Shown here: positions 47,522-56,587 of the stretch, piece by piece
Numbering within the stretch: position 1 is the stretch's first letter
Layout: every line of letters begins with the position of its first letter
Assembly (NCBI GenBank): GCA_902801295.1
Contig: CADCHN010000017.1
Coordinates: forward strand, 1 to 56,685
DNA from: Oscillospiraceae bacterium
Lineage (GTDB): Bacteria; Bacillota; Clostridia; Oscillospirales; Oscillospiraceae
Direction of reading: 5' to 3'
Length of the DNA stretch: 56,685 nucleotides
Program-made: the position numbers and the translations under genes
The notes under the pieces: generated by a model
The model's input: only the letters and a program-made list of their open reading frames with translations
Told to the model about the DNA's origin: nothing
Databases searched by the model: none

Positions 47522-50206
47522 ATGAAACTTTCGAGAAAATGGCTGAATGAATTTGTCGATCTGCCGCTGAGCGAGTGTGACGACCGGGCCTTTGACGAGG
47601 CGATGACCGTCTCCGGCTCCAAGGTGGAGGTCACCGAGGACCAGAGCGCACGCATGAAAAACGTGAAGGTCGGGCGCATCCTCTCGCTGGAAAAGCACCC
47701 GAACTCCGACCATATGCTGGTGGCCCAGCTCGATGTCGGCGAAGCCGAGCCCGTGCAGATTTGCACCGGCGCCTGGAACGTTCATGTGGGCGATCTGGTG
47801 CCCGCGGCGCTGCATAACGCGCTGCTGCCGAACGGCACGAAGATCACGAAGGGCAAGCTGCGCGGCGTGCCCTCCAACGGCATGCTCTGCTCGCTCAAGG
47901 AGCTGGATGTCACCGAGCACGATTTCCCCTATGCCGTTATCGAGGCGGCCGCCATCCTGGGCGACTATCACCCCATTGACCCGGAAAAGCCCTCCATTCC
48001 CGCCGATATCCGGCCGGGCGACCGCATCTTCGGCAGGGTGATCGCCGCGCGTGTCGCTGCGGTGGAAAACGCCGGCGTGAACCTCTGGAAGCTGCGTCTC
48101 GAGCCCGAAGCCGAGACGGTCACGAACTGCCAGAACATCCACGAGGGCGACATGATCGCCTATGACACGGCGAAGGACCATGTCTGCACGCTCGTCGATC
48201 TGCGCGCCGAGCAGCGCGAATTCCCACACTGCATCCGCGACGGCATCCTGATCCTGCACGAGGACGTAAAGCCCGGCGACGACGTGGCCGCCCTGCTCGG
48301 TCTCGACGACCACATCGTTGAGTTCGAGATCACGCCCAACCGCCCGGACTGTCTGTGCGTGATCGGGCTGGCGCGTGAGGCCGCGGCGACCTTTAATAAG
48401 GAACTGAAGCTGCACACGCCCGTTGTCCAGGCCAAGGCCGGCGGCAATATCAACGATCTGACGAAGATCATCATCGAGGACGCCGATCTCTGCCCGCGCT
48501 ACACGGCGCGCATGGTGAAAAACGTGAAGATCGCGCCGTCTCCCGCCTGGATGCGTGAGCGCATCCGCAGCGCCGGCATGCGCCCGATCAACAACATCGT
48601 CGACATTACGAACTACGTCATGCTCGAGTATGGCCAGCCGATGCACGCCTTTGATTTCAGCTGCGTGGAGGGCAAGGAAGTCCACATCCGCCGCGCGAAG
48701 GAAGGGGAGAGCATCCAAACCCTGGACGGCACCGAGCGCGCTCTCAGCACCAACATGCTCTGCATCTGCGACGTGGAAAAGCCCATTTGCGTGGCCGGCG
48801 TCATGGGCGGCGCCAACAGCGAGATCGTGGGCGACACCGCGATGGTGCTCTTTGAGAGCGCCAACTTCAACGGTCCCTCCGTCCGCCGCACCGCCACCGC
48901 GCTCGGCATGCGCACCGACGCCTCCTCCCGCTACGAGAAGGGCCTCGACCCGCAGAATACGATGAAGGCTGTGCAGCGCGCCTGCGAGCTCATCGAACTG
49001 CTCGGCGCGGGCGAGGTCGTCGAGGGCGTCATCGACGTCGTGCCGAATCCGCTGCCCGAGACGACGGTCAAGCTCGAGCCGGAGAAGATCAACGCCCTGC
49101 TCGGCACCGATATTGACGAACAGACCATGCGTGGGATCCTCCTGAAGCTGGGCTTTACCCTCGAGGGCGACCTCATTCGCGTGCCCTCCTGGCGCGGCGA
49201 CGTGTCGCACTACTCCGATATCGCGGAGGAAGTGGCGCGCTTCTATGGCTACAACGAGATCCCCGTGGCTTTCAGCGGCGGCATCAGCACCGCCGGCGGC
49301 TTCAGCCCCGTGCAGCAGTACGAGCGCGAGCTTGGTCAGACCTGCCGCAGCCTGGGGCTGGACGAGATCATCACCTATTCCTTCATCAGCCCGAGCTATT
49401 ACGACAAGGTCGGCTGGCCGAAGGACGATCCGCGCCGCGACAGCCTCCGCATCCTCAACCCCCTGGGCGAGGACACCTCCATCATGCGCACCAGCATCCT
49501 GCCCTCGATGCTCGAGATCCTCACCCGGAACTTCAACTACCGCAACAAGGAAGCTCGCCTCTATGAGATCGGCCGCATTTACCTCAAGCGCGCCGACGGC
49601 ACCGCGGATGAGCCGAAGATCCTCTCTCTCGGCGCCTACGGCCCGAAGATGAACTTCTTTGTGCTCAAGGGCTGGGTCGAACAGATCATCGCCGGCCTCG
49701 GCGGCGGAGAAGCACGCTTTGTCGCGGAGAAGGAGAATCCCTCCTACCATCCCGGCCGCTGCGCCGGCGTCTGGATGGGCGATCGCTGCCTTGGTGTTCT
49801 GGGGCAGATCCATCCCGCCGTGGCCGCCAACTACGGTGTTGACGCCGAGCTTTACTGCGCGGAACTCAGCTTTGACGCGCTCTTTGAGAGCAAAGGCGGC
49901 ACACCGGTCTTCAAGCCGCTGCCGCGCTTCCCGGCCGTTACGCGCGATATCGCCGTCGTCTGCGACAGCGTGATCCCTGTGGGTGAGCTGAAGGACTGCA
50001 TCCTCCGCAGCGGCGGCAAATACCTCGTCGGCTGCACTCTGTTTGATGTCTATGCCGGACACCATATTGCGGAGGGCAAGAAGTCCGTGGCCTTCTCCCT
50101 GAGCATGCGCGCCGAGGATCAAACCCTGACTGACGACCACGCCGAGGAGACGGTCAAGCGCGTTCTGGACGCTCTGGCAGAGCGTTTCGGCGCTGTGATT
50201 CGGTAA
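47522..50206 (+). CDS. pheT: Phenylalanyl-tRNA synthetase beta subunit with internal insertion
   Basis: An 894-residue subunit, clearly longer than the usual 790-810. It starts with the B1/OB tRNA-binding domain (VGRILSLEKHPNSDHMLVAQ), includes B3/B4 (EITPNRPDCLCVIGLAREAA, GVMGGANSEIVGDT, TDASSRYEKGLD), B5 and the catalytic-like core (FYGYNEIP, ITYSFISP, LPSMLE), and ends with the anticodon-binding domain (FKPLPRFPAVTRDIAVV). The extra material is residues about 139-237, inserted after HDFPYAV. It contains a second, weakly similar copy of the OB-type sequence (GRVIAARV...NIHEGDM). The ribosome site is AAAGGAG. The gene follows pheS after 18 bases in one operon. Confidence 0.95.
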   Translation: MKLSRKWLNEFVDLPLSECDDRAFDEAMTVSGSKVEVTEDQSARMKNVKVGRILSLEKHPNSDHMLVAQLDVGEAEPVQICTGAWNVHVGDLVPAALHNALLPNGTKITKGKLRGVPSNGMLCSLKELDVTEHDFPYAVIEAAAILGDYHPIDPEKPSIPADIRPGDRIFGRVIAARVAAVENAGVNLWKLRLEPEAETVTNCQNIHEGDMIAYDTAKDHVCTLVDLRAEQREFPHCIRDGILILHEDVKPGDDVAALLGLDDHIVEFEITPNRPDCLCVIGLAREAAATFNKELKLHTPVVQAKAGGNINDLTKIIIEDADLCPRYTARMVKNVKIAPSPAWMRERIRSAGMRPINNIVDITNYVMLEYGQPMHAFDFSCVEGKEVHIRRAKEGESIQTLDGTERALSTNMLCICDVEKPICVAGVMGGANSEIVGDTAMVLFESANFNGPSVRRTATALGMRTDASSRYEKGLDPQNTMKAVQRACELIELLGAGEVVEGVIDVVPNPLPETTVKLEPEKINALLGTDIDEQTMRGILLKLGFTLEGDLIRVPSWRGDVSHYSDIAEEVARFYGYNEIPVAFSGGISTAGGFSPVQQYERELGQTCRSLGLDEIITYSFISPSYYDKVGWPKDDPRRDSLRILNPLGEDTSIMRTSILPSMLEILTRNFNYRNKEARLYEIGRIYLKRADGTADEPKILSLGAYGPKMNFFVLKGWVEQIIAGLGGGEARFVAEKENPSYHPGRCAGVWMGDRCLGVLGQIHPAVAANYGVDAELYCAELSFDALFESKGGTPVFKPLPRFPAVTRDIAVVCDSVIPVGELKDCILRSGGKYLVGCTLFDVYAGHHIAEGKKSVAFSLSMRAEDQTLTDDHAEETVKRVLDALAERFGAVIR

Positions 50207-50254
50207 AAATTTGAAAAAATTTAGAATTCTTTATGCCTTTCGCCCAAATTCTAC

Positions 50255-50282
50255 TTTACATAACATTTTTTTCTGTTATAAT
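50255..50282 (+). promoter_or_regulatory. ireB promoter
   Basis: TTTACA (50255-50260), 16-base spacer, TATAAT (50277-50282), about 38 bases before the ATG at 50321. Confidence 0.7.
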
Positions 50283-50320
50283 ATGTAACAGAAATGAAAT
50301 TTTTGGGGAGGGGAGCATTC

Positions 50321-50566
50321 ATGGAGGATGCCACCAGAAAATTTACCGCGCTTGACAGTAAGGCTGAAATGAAAGAGATTCTGTCGTCCGTGTATAACTC
50401 CCTGATGGTGAAGGGCTACAACCCCATCAACCAGATCGTGGGTTATATTCTGTCGGAGGATCCGACCTATATCACGAACTACAACAGCGCGCGCACGCTG
50501 ATCACCCGGATTGACCGGGACGAGCTGCTGCAGGAGCTGCTGCGGACTTACCTGGAAAAAAAATAA
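50321..50566 (+). CDS. ireB: IreB-family regulatory phosphoprotein
   Basis: An 81-residue protein of the DUF965/UPF0297 family. The hallmark is SLMVKGYNPINQIVGYILS, followed by DPTYITNYNSARTLI and the Arg/Glu/Leu-rich ending. In Enterococcus IreB is phosphorylated on N-terminal threonines by the PASTA kinase IreK and influences cell-wall stress resistance. Here Thr5 and Thr9 are candidate sites (MEDATRKFTALDSK). The start at 50321 has GGGGAGGGGAG upstream. In many Firmicutes ireB is followed by ruvX and a DUF1292 gene; here it stands alone between a promoter and a terminator. Confidence 0.9.
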   Translation: MEDATRKFTALDSKAEMKEILSSVYNSLMVKGYNPINQIVGYILSEDPTYITNYNSARTLITRIDRDELLQELLRTYLEKK

Positions 50567-50581
50567 GCGCGACAAAAAATA

Positions 50582-50618
50582 GCGTCATGGAAAACTTGGT
50601 TTTCCATGACGCTTTTTT
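50582..50618. terminator. Terminator between ireB and the CotH-type gene
   Basis: A 14-bp perfect stem (GCGTCATGGAAAAC with its complement) with A and T runs on both sides. Confidence 0.9.
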
Positions 50619-50628
50619 ATTATATGGA

Positions 50629-53139
50629 TCAGTACTCAAGATCGCCGAAATACTCTTCAATCTCGTCTTTGCTCAGATTTGAGTGGGAGAGGAAGGATTT
50701 AATCATGGTAGCGGCACGGCCGTTCTTGCGCGTAACGTAATCGCGCAGATAATCGACCATCTGGAAGCCGTGCTCCCAGAATTCCACGGTGTCGCCGTCG
50801 CCGCCCTTGGCCCAACGCTCTCGGTCGCGCTGGATCTCTGGACGGAGCTGATCGGCAAGCTCGTCAATCAGCTGGAGCACGGCCTCATCGGACATCGGGC
50901 CGTGCAGCGCGGCAGAAAGCTGCTCAGCCATACGAAGCTGGTACTGCTTGTTGTCCATCAGGTGGCGCGCCAGGTCGTTGAAGGCATAGGCGTAGCGGTA
51001 GCCGTCCACCACGGAGCCGTTGAGCGGCACGTCGAACACGTCATACTCGAACATGCCGAGGTCCAGGTCAACGAGCGCATAGCGCATCATGTCGTCCTCG
51101 GTGGAGTAATAGAAGCGCATATTCGGCGGGTTACAGTCGTGGTTGCTGCACCAGGCCTGCAGGATCGTCCAGCCGATGACGCTGTCAACGTTGATGTGCT
51201 CGGCCACCTGCTGATAGTTCTCGTCGTTGGCCAGGTTGTGGTTGAGCGCGAAGCGGCAGATATCGCCCATGGGTCCGGTCTTGTCCCAAATTTCCTTCCA
51301 CTGGGTTACCGTATCCGGATCGTAGCCGTAGTGATAGGCGTAGTGTTCATCGGAGTGTGCCTCGCGGATGTTATAGACGCCCCAGTATTCGCCGTTGATA
51401 TAGAGCACGGCGTATTTATAGTCCTGCGCGGGCAGCTCGGGGAAGGAGCGGATGGCAAGCTGATGCACAATGTTGTCACGCATCAGCGTGGAGTAGGTGC
51501 TCTCCTGCGCAGCCCGGAGGAGGATGGATGAGAAATCGGTGACGCCGTTTCCAAACAGGTCATAGTGCAGCTCGCCGTCAAGCCGTGAGAGGAATTTCAA
51601 CTTGAAGGACTTTTTGGCCTGTGCGAGCTTGGAGGTCGCGCCGTGCAGCTTGATGCCGCAGGCGATGGAAAAGCTCTGCCCGTCCTCAAAGAATTTGACC
51701 GCGCCGATTCGTTCGATGTCTTTGGTCGGATTGCGGTACAGTCCGGCCGGACCGGTGAGATCCGACGGCTCACCGACGAGACTCACGACGGGCAGCGTGT
51801 GGCCTTCGTTGATGATAAAGCTCAACTCCTGGATCTCGCTCGTAAGCTTATCTGGCTCTACATTGACAGCACGGATGACGGTGGTTTTGGTCAGCGTGAG
51901 GGGAGACGTGTACTTTTCAGAGCCTGTTGTTGGCACCGAACCGTCAAGCGTATAATAGATGTTGCCGGGTGCCGACAGCTCGACGCTGACGCTGTCGACG
52001 CCGTCGAACACGCCGTCACGGCCGAGCAACATGGGCTTATCCGCCGTCAGACGGCAGCCGCCGTAGTTGGATTCACCCGGCGTGGGGCGGCTGAACAGGA
52101 AGAAGCCGTCCGCACCGTCCATGCGCCCGTAGGAGCCCTGGTAGGGGATGTCGTGCAGGGAAACATAGTCCGCGAGCGTGCCGTCGGCGCGGCTGAGATA
52201 GAGCTGATCGCGCTCGGCGCTCAGACCGAAGGGGGCAAAAAAGCCGCCGTTTTGCGTTTCATCGCCGGTGCAGTAGACAACGGCAATCTCGCCGGGGGCG
52301 AGGCTGCGCTCCGGCAGCCGGAAGCGAGCGCGGTCGCTGCCCTTATCGGAGAGGTAATAGTCGTTCAGATCAACATCGCCGGAGGACACGTTTTTCAGCT
52401 CAACCCAGTCGTAATAGTGGCCGTTCTGCGGCAGAACCCACTGGTTATAGACCATGACCTCGTGAATCTGCAGGGGGCTGGAGCAGCTGTTTGCGGCCTG
52501 CCGCTCAACATAAGCGTCCATCGTGTTGGCATAGCCCGGAGTCGGATAGCTCGTGACGACGGGAGATCCCTCGTCGTTGCGGTACACGCTGCAGTCGGCG
52601 CTGCAGGCGGGCACCTGGAACTCCTCGATCAGCGCGCCGTCGGCGTTTTCGAGCAGAAGATCGACGCCATCCTTGGAAAGGGTAAAGCTCGCGTGCATGT
52701 CGTCGCTGGCGCTGCCGTCGCAGAAGATGACCAGATAGCCTCCGGCTTCGAGCTGCCGGTCGGGCAGCGGCCAGCGCTCATCGCCCTTACAGAGTGTCAG
52801 CCCGCCGAGGGAGAGACTGTCGGCGCCGTAGTTGTAGAGCTCGACCCAGTCGGGGAACAGACCGGCGGCGTCGGCGAGCGTCGCCTTATTGGAGAGCATC
52901 ACCTCGTTGATGCTCAACGGCAGATACACCGTCGGCCGCGCGGTAACGGCGGGGAAGTCCTCCTGCGCTGTTTCGGTGGCCGCCGGTTTTTCCGTGGGCT
53001 TCCACCAGGTGGAGGCCGGCTGCTCGGCGGTAGTCTCCGGCGGGACCGCGGACGGTGCGGGCGCCGCGCAGGCGGCCAGGGAAAACAGCATCGCGCCCAT
53101 CAGCAAAAGGGCGAGTGCCTGTTGAAGCATTCTATTCAT
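50629..53139 (-). CDS. Lipoprotein with two lamin-tail domains, CHB_HEX_C-like domain and CotH kinase domain
   Basis: An 836-residue surface protein. Lipobox SLAAC (Cys24) is followed by a Pro/Thr-rich linker. Two lamin-tail-type domains come next (about 75-205, with FPDWVELYNYG, and about 220-350, with YYDWVELKNVS). A chitobiase-like domain follows (about 375-430: IYYTLDGSVPTTGSEKY), then a CotH kinase domain (about 455-800) with GIKLHGATS, the YINGEYWGVYNIRE motif and the acidic DLDLGMF motif. CotH proteins in spore coats phosphorylate coat proteins; a lipoprotein form outside the cell would need an external phosphate source or a different donor. The ATG at 53139 has GGAG 9 bases upstream. 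It is monocistronic. Confidence 0.85.
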   Translation of the reverse strand: MNRMLQQALALLLMGAMLFSLAACAAPAPSAVPPETTAEQPASTWWKPTEKPAATETAQEDFPAVTARPTVYLPLSINEVMLSNKATLADAAGLFPDWVELYNYGADSLSLGGLTLCKGDERWPLPDRQLEAGGYLVIFCDGSASDDMHASFTLSKDGVDLLLENADGALIEEFQVPACSADCSVYRNDEGSPVVTSYPTPGYANTMDAYVERQAANSCSSPLQIHEVMVYNQWVLPQNGHYYDWVELKNVSSGDVDLNDYYLSDKGSDRARFRLPERSLAPGEIAVVYCTGDETQNGGFFAPFGLSAERDQLYLSRADGTLADYVSLHDIPYQGSYGRMDGADGFFLFSRPTPGESNYGGCRLTADKPMLLGRDGVFDGVDSVSVELSAPGNIYYTLDGSVPTTGSEKYTSPLTLTKTTVIRAVNVEPDKLTSEIQELSFIINEGHTLPVVSLVGEPSDLTGPAGLYRNPTKDIERIGAVKFFEDGQSFSIACGIKLHGATSKLAQAKKSFKLKFLSRLDGELHYDLFGNGVTDFSSILLRAAQESTYSTLMRDNIVHQLAIRSFPELPAQDYKYAVLYINGEYWGVYNIREAHSDEHYAYHYGYDPDTVTQWKEIWDKTGPMGDICRFALNHNLANDENYQQVAEHINVDSVIGWTILQAWCSNHDCNPPNMRFYYSTEDDMMRYALVDLDLGMFEYDVFDVPLNGSVVDGYRYAYAFNDLARHLMDNKQYQLRMAEQLSAALHGPMSDEAVLQLIDELADQLRPEIQRDRERWAKGGDGDTVEFWEHGFQMVDYLRDYVTRKNGRAATMIKSFLSHSNLSKDEIEEYFGDLEY

Positions 53140-53240
53140 CAAAGCGTCTCCGTTCGGGTAAAATCATACAAAAACCATCATATCATACTTTATCCCGTTT
53201 CGCTATCCTAAAATGACGGAAAAATGATAAAAAAATAGAA

Positions 53241-53269
53241 TTGAAGCTTGGACCGGCAGGGTGTACAAT
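53241..53269 (+). promoter_or_regulatory. Promoter of the beta-CASP nuclease gene
   Basis: TTGAAG (53241-53246), 17-base spacer, TACAAT (53264-53269). Confidence 0.55.
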
Positions 53270-53307
53270 AAAGAAAAAGGGAAAACTGTCAGAAGGAGGA
53301 GAAAGCT

Positions 53308-54909
53308 GTGAAAATCACGTTTCTGGGCGCGGCGCATGAGGTCACCGGCAGCTGCACGCTGCTGGAGGTCGGCGACAAAAAGGGCCTGGTGGACTACGGC
53401 ATGGAGCAGGGCAAGGATCTCTATGAAAACGAGCCGCTGCCGCTGCCGCCGTCCAGGCTCGATTTTGTACTGCTGACGCATGCGCATATCGACCACGCGG
53501 GTCTGCTGCCGCTGCTGTATAAGCAGGGCTTCCGCGGTGCGGTCTACGCCACGTCAGCCACCGTCTCGCTCTGTGATATCATGCTGCGCGACAGCGCCAA
53601 TATCCAGATTTCCGAGGCAGAGTGGCAAAACCGCAAAAATCAGCGCAAGGGCGGTGCGGAGATCGAGCCGCTGTACGATCTTGACGACGTTGCCGGACTG
53701 ATGGGACTGATGCGCCCTTGTGATTACGGAACGATGATCCAGGTCAATGAGAGCGTCAGCATCCGCATGACGGACGTTGGACATCTGCTGGGCTCCGCGG
53801 CGATCGAAGTCTGGCTGACGGAAGCGGGGGAAACGAGAAAAATTACCTTCTCCGGCGACGTGGGCAACTGCAATCAGCCGATCCTCTGCGATCCGAGCCC
53901 GGTGAAGGATTCGGACTATCTGGTCATCGAATCTACCTACGGCGATCGGCTCCACAGCGCGGAGCGTCCGGATTACGTGGCGGAGCTCGCAAAAAAAATC
54001 CAGCAGACCTTGGATCGCGGCGGCAATGTGGTGATTCCTGCGTTCTCTGTCGGCCGCACGCAGGAGATTTTGTATTTTATCCGCGAAATCAAGGAACGCG
54101 GTCTCGTCACCGGGCACGGCGAATTTCCGGTCTATGTGGACAGCCCGCTGGCTATCGAGGCGACCAGCGTCTTTCTCCAGTGCGACACGGAGTATCTGGA
54201 CGAGGAGATGCGCCGCCTGATCCGTGGTGGCATCAACCCGATCGTTTTCCCCGGGCTGAAGCTCGCGGTTTCCCAGGAGGAATCCAAGGCCATCAACGAC
54301 GACAAAACGCCCAAGGTGATCCTCTCTGCCAGCGGCATGTGCGACGCGGGCCGTGTGCGTCACCATTTGAAGCATAACCTCTGGCGGCCCGAATGCTCCG
54401 TGCTGTTCGTCGGCTTTCAGTCGCCGGGAACGCTGGGCCGCATTCTGGTGGACGGCACCAAGGAGGTCAAGCTCTTCAACGAGGAGATCGAGGTGCGCGC
54501 GGAGATTACCAGTCTGCCCGGCGTGAGCGGTCACGCGGACAAAAACGGCCTGATCGCCTGGCTCAAGGGTTTTGAGCGCGCGCCGCGCCTGACCTTTGTC
54601 AACCACGGCGATCCGGAGTCCGCCGACAGCTTTACTGCCTGTTTGAATCAGGAACTTGCTTATCCTGCTTTCGCTCCGTACAGCGGCACGAGTTTCGATC
54701 TCCTGGGCGGCGAATTTGTCCGCATCACGCAGGGCAAGCCGATCAAGAAGCAGGCAAAGGAGCGCGAGGTCAGCCCGGCGTTTACGCGCCTGATGCAGGC
54801 GGTGGAGCGTCTGCTTCGCGCGGCAAAGGCCTGTGAAGGCAGAGCCAATAAGGAGCTTGCACATTATTCCGATCAGATCAACCGTCTGGCGGAAAAGATG
54901 GAAAAGTGA
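53308..54909 (+). CDS. Beta-CASP metallo-beta-lactamase-fold ribonuclease
   Basis: A 533-residue protein of the YsxB/CPSF-73-like bacterial branch. The metal motif THAHIDHAG (His58, His60, Asp62, His63) is present, with later His and Asp in VGHLLGSA and FSGDVGN. The beta-CASP region shows IPAFSVGRTQEIL, SASGMCDAGRVRHHL and LPGVSGHADKNGL. It is predicted to be an RNase acting on mRNA or other RNA ends. GTG start at 53308 with AAGGAGGAG upstream. No partner gene is apparent. It is followed after about 100 bases by the pseudokinase-lectin gene, which has its own promoter. Confidence 0.88.
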   Translation: MKITFLGAAHEVTGSCTLLEVGDKKGLVDYGMEQGKDLYENEPLPLPPSRLDFVLLTHAHIDHAGLLPLLYKQGFRGAVYATSATVSLCDIMLRDSANIQISEAEWQNRKNQRKGGAEIEPLYDLDDVAGLMGLMRPCDYGTMIQVNESVSIRMTDVGHLLGSAAIEVWLTEAGETRKITFSGDVGNCNQPILCDPSPVKDSDYLVIESTYGDRLHSAERPDYVAELAKKIQQTLDRGGNVVIPAFSVGRTQEILYFIREIKERGLVTGHGEFPVYVDSPLAIEATSVFLQCDTEYLDEEMRRLIRGGINPIVFPGLKLAVSQEESKAINDDKTPKVILSASGMCDAGRVRHHLKHNLWRPECSVLFVGFQSPGTLGRILVDGTKEVKLFNEEIEVRAEITSLPGVSGHADKNGLIAWLKGFERAPRLTFVNHGDPESADSFTACLNQELAYPAFAPYSGTSFDLLGGEFVRITQGKPIKKQAKEREVSPAFTRLMQAVERLLRAAKACEGRANKELAHYSDQINRLAEKMEK

Positions 54910-54935
54910 GGATTTCTTAAACCTTCGAGTTCTGC

Positions 54936-54964
54936 TTGACGATTTCGACTGAATGTGTTAACAT
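54936..54964 (+). promoter_or_regulatory. Promoter of the pseudokinase-lectin gene
   Basis: TTGACG (54936-54941), 17-base spacer, TAACAT (54959-54964), about 50 bases before the GTG start. Confidence 0.6.
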
Positions 54965-55012
54965 AATTCTGCTATTCTGGTAGGATGTTTGCGCCGAAGA
55001 GGAGGAAAAGCT

Positions 55013-56557
55013 GTGGATCATTCGGACGAAATCAGCAAAGCGCAGCCGCTCGGCGACGCGATTGCCGACCTTGACCGCAAAGAGCTCTGTGATCTTCTGG
55101 TCCGCCTTTGCGATCTTGTGCAGCAGGAAGTGGGCACCGGCGCTTATCGCGGTGGCCTGTATCCCGATAATATCACCCGAGAGCCGGATGGCTCCGTCAC
55201 GCTCGGCCCGGCCTCCGAAGGCGATTGGAAGGGGCAGGAGCGGGATTTCCTTGCGCCGGAAATGTTCTGGCACGGACAGAAGAGTCCGGCAGCCGATGTA
55301 TATTCACTCGGCCTGCTCCTGTACTACGCGGTCAACAGCGCGCGCCTGCCGTTTTATAAGAGCGGCGACGACGGCGCGAGGCAGCGCCGCATGAACGGCG
55401 AGCCGATCTCAGCGCCCAAAGCGGCCGGACGGCGCCTGTCGGAAATTATCGTCAAGGCGACCGCATTTCAGGTCGGCGAGCGCTATCAGAGCGTCGAAGA
55501 GCTCAAGGCCGCGCTGATTAGCTGTGTGAGCAATATTTATCTGACCGGCCCGGTCAGCGCGGAAAATCTCTATAACAAAAAAGAAGAAGATCTCAGCAGC
55601 GTACAACGCATGATGCTGGATATTCTCCGCAAAGAGGAGGACCCCGAAATCGTGAAGAATGATATGGAAGAGGAAGAAGTACCGCAGGAGCCGATCGTCG
55701 GCCCACTGATGCCGGAGAACAAGGAACCGGAGCCCACACCGGAACCGAAGCCGGAAGCTCCCGCAGCGGAAAGCTCCACCCCGGAGCCGACGGATGAGGA
55801 AGAAAAGCCCATCGTAATCCTCACGGAGGAGAAAAACCCGGAGCTGGAGCCGGTGGTGCTCAACCGCTTTACGCCGCCGCAGTATCAAAACAGCACGGAG
55901 CGCGAGCGCAAGATTGCGAGCAAGGTTCGCCGTCGCAGGCGCCGCCCGCTGGTCATCATTCTGATCGTCTGCGCGCTGCTGCTTGCCGCTGCTGCGATCT
56001 ACGATCATATCCAGCTGCGTCAGCTGCAGGAGCAGCTCAATCAGCCGCAGACGACCCCGGAGATCACCGAGCCCGAAGCGCCGCCGGTCGAACCGACTCC
56101 CGCGGTGGAAGAGACGCCGCAGCCCGTGGTGGAGGAAACGCCCGCGCCGTCCGAGGCTCCGAAGGAATCCCGCTATGAGCTCATCGTCAGCGACGTGAGC
56201 TGGATTACCGCCCGCGACAGCGCCATCAATGCCGGCGGCCATCTGGTCGTCATCAACGACGAGGCCGAGTACCGGCGCGTGCTGGAACTGGCTCAGGAAT
56301 ACAGCGTCAGCTATATCTGGATCGGTTGCCGCCGCGTGGAAGGCGCGATGACCTGGGTGGAGAACGCCAATGTGGATTACTGGCCCTGGCAGCCCGGCGA
56401 GCCCTCCTATGTGGACGGCGATGTGCCCGAGGATTACCTGATGCTCAGCTACGTCAACGGCAACTGGGGTTACAACGACAACCGCAACGATCCCGCCGGC
56501 GACTATCCAGCCTTTTATAGCGGCCGCGTCGCTTATATCATTGAGTTTGATAATTGA
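55013..56557 (+). CDS. Pseudokinase-TM-C-type-lectin-like membrane protein
   Basis: A 514-residue protein. The cytosolic part (about 1-175) resembles only the C-lobe of a Ser/Thr kinase: YPDNI stands where KPENI is expected, APE is at 81-83, and DVYSLG at 95-100 is the F-helix motif. The catalytic HRD Asp appears replaced by Gly48 and the DFG Asp by Thr63, and there is no P-loop, so it should be inactive. A Pro/Glu-rich linker (about 205-300) and a basic stretch lead to one transmembrane helix (about 312-330). A second Pro/Thr/Glu linker leads to a C-terminal C-type-lectin-like domain (about 387-512) with YIWIGCRR and WPWQPGEPS. GTG start with GAGGAGG upstream. Ligand and role are unknown. 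Confidence 0.8.
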   Translation: MDHSDEISKAQPLGDAIADLDRKELCDLLVRLCDLVQQEVGTGAYRGGLYPDNITREPDGSVTLGPASEGDWKGQERDFLAPEMFWHGQKSPAADVYSLGLLLYYAVNSARLPFYKSGDDGARQRRMNGEPISAPKAAGRRLSEIIVKATAFQVGERYQSVEELKAALISCVSNIYLTGPVSAENLYNKKEEDLSSVQRMMLDILRKEEDPEIVKNDMEEEEVPQEPIVGPLMPENKEPEPTPEPKPEAPAAESSTPEPTDEEEKPIVILTEEKNPELEPVVLNRFTPPQYQNSTERERKIASKVRRRRRRPLVIILIVCALLLAAAAIYDHIQLRQLQEQLNQPQTTPEITEPEAPPVEPTPAVEETPQPVVEETPAPSEAPKESRYELIVSDVSWITARDSAINAGGHLVVINDEAEYRRVLELAQEYSVSYIWIGCRRVEGAMTWVENANVDYWPWQPGEPSYVDGDVPEDYLMLSYVNGNWGYNDNRNDPAGDYPAFYSGRVAYIIEFDN

Positions 56558-56587
56558 TTTGAAATGAAAAACATCCCATCGGATTTG

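Noticed and set aside
47516..50140. Long minus-strand frame opposite pheT
   Set aside because: Shadow; pheT is unmistakable.
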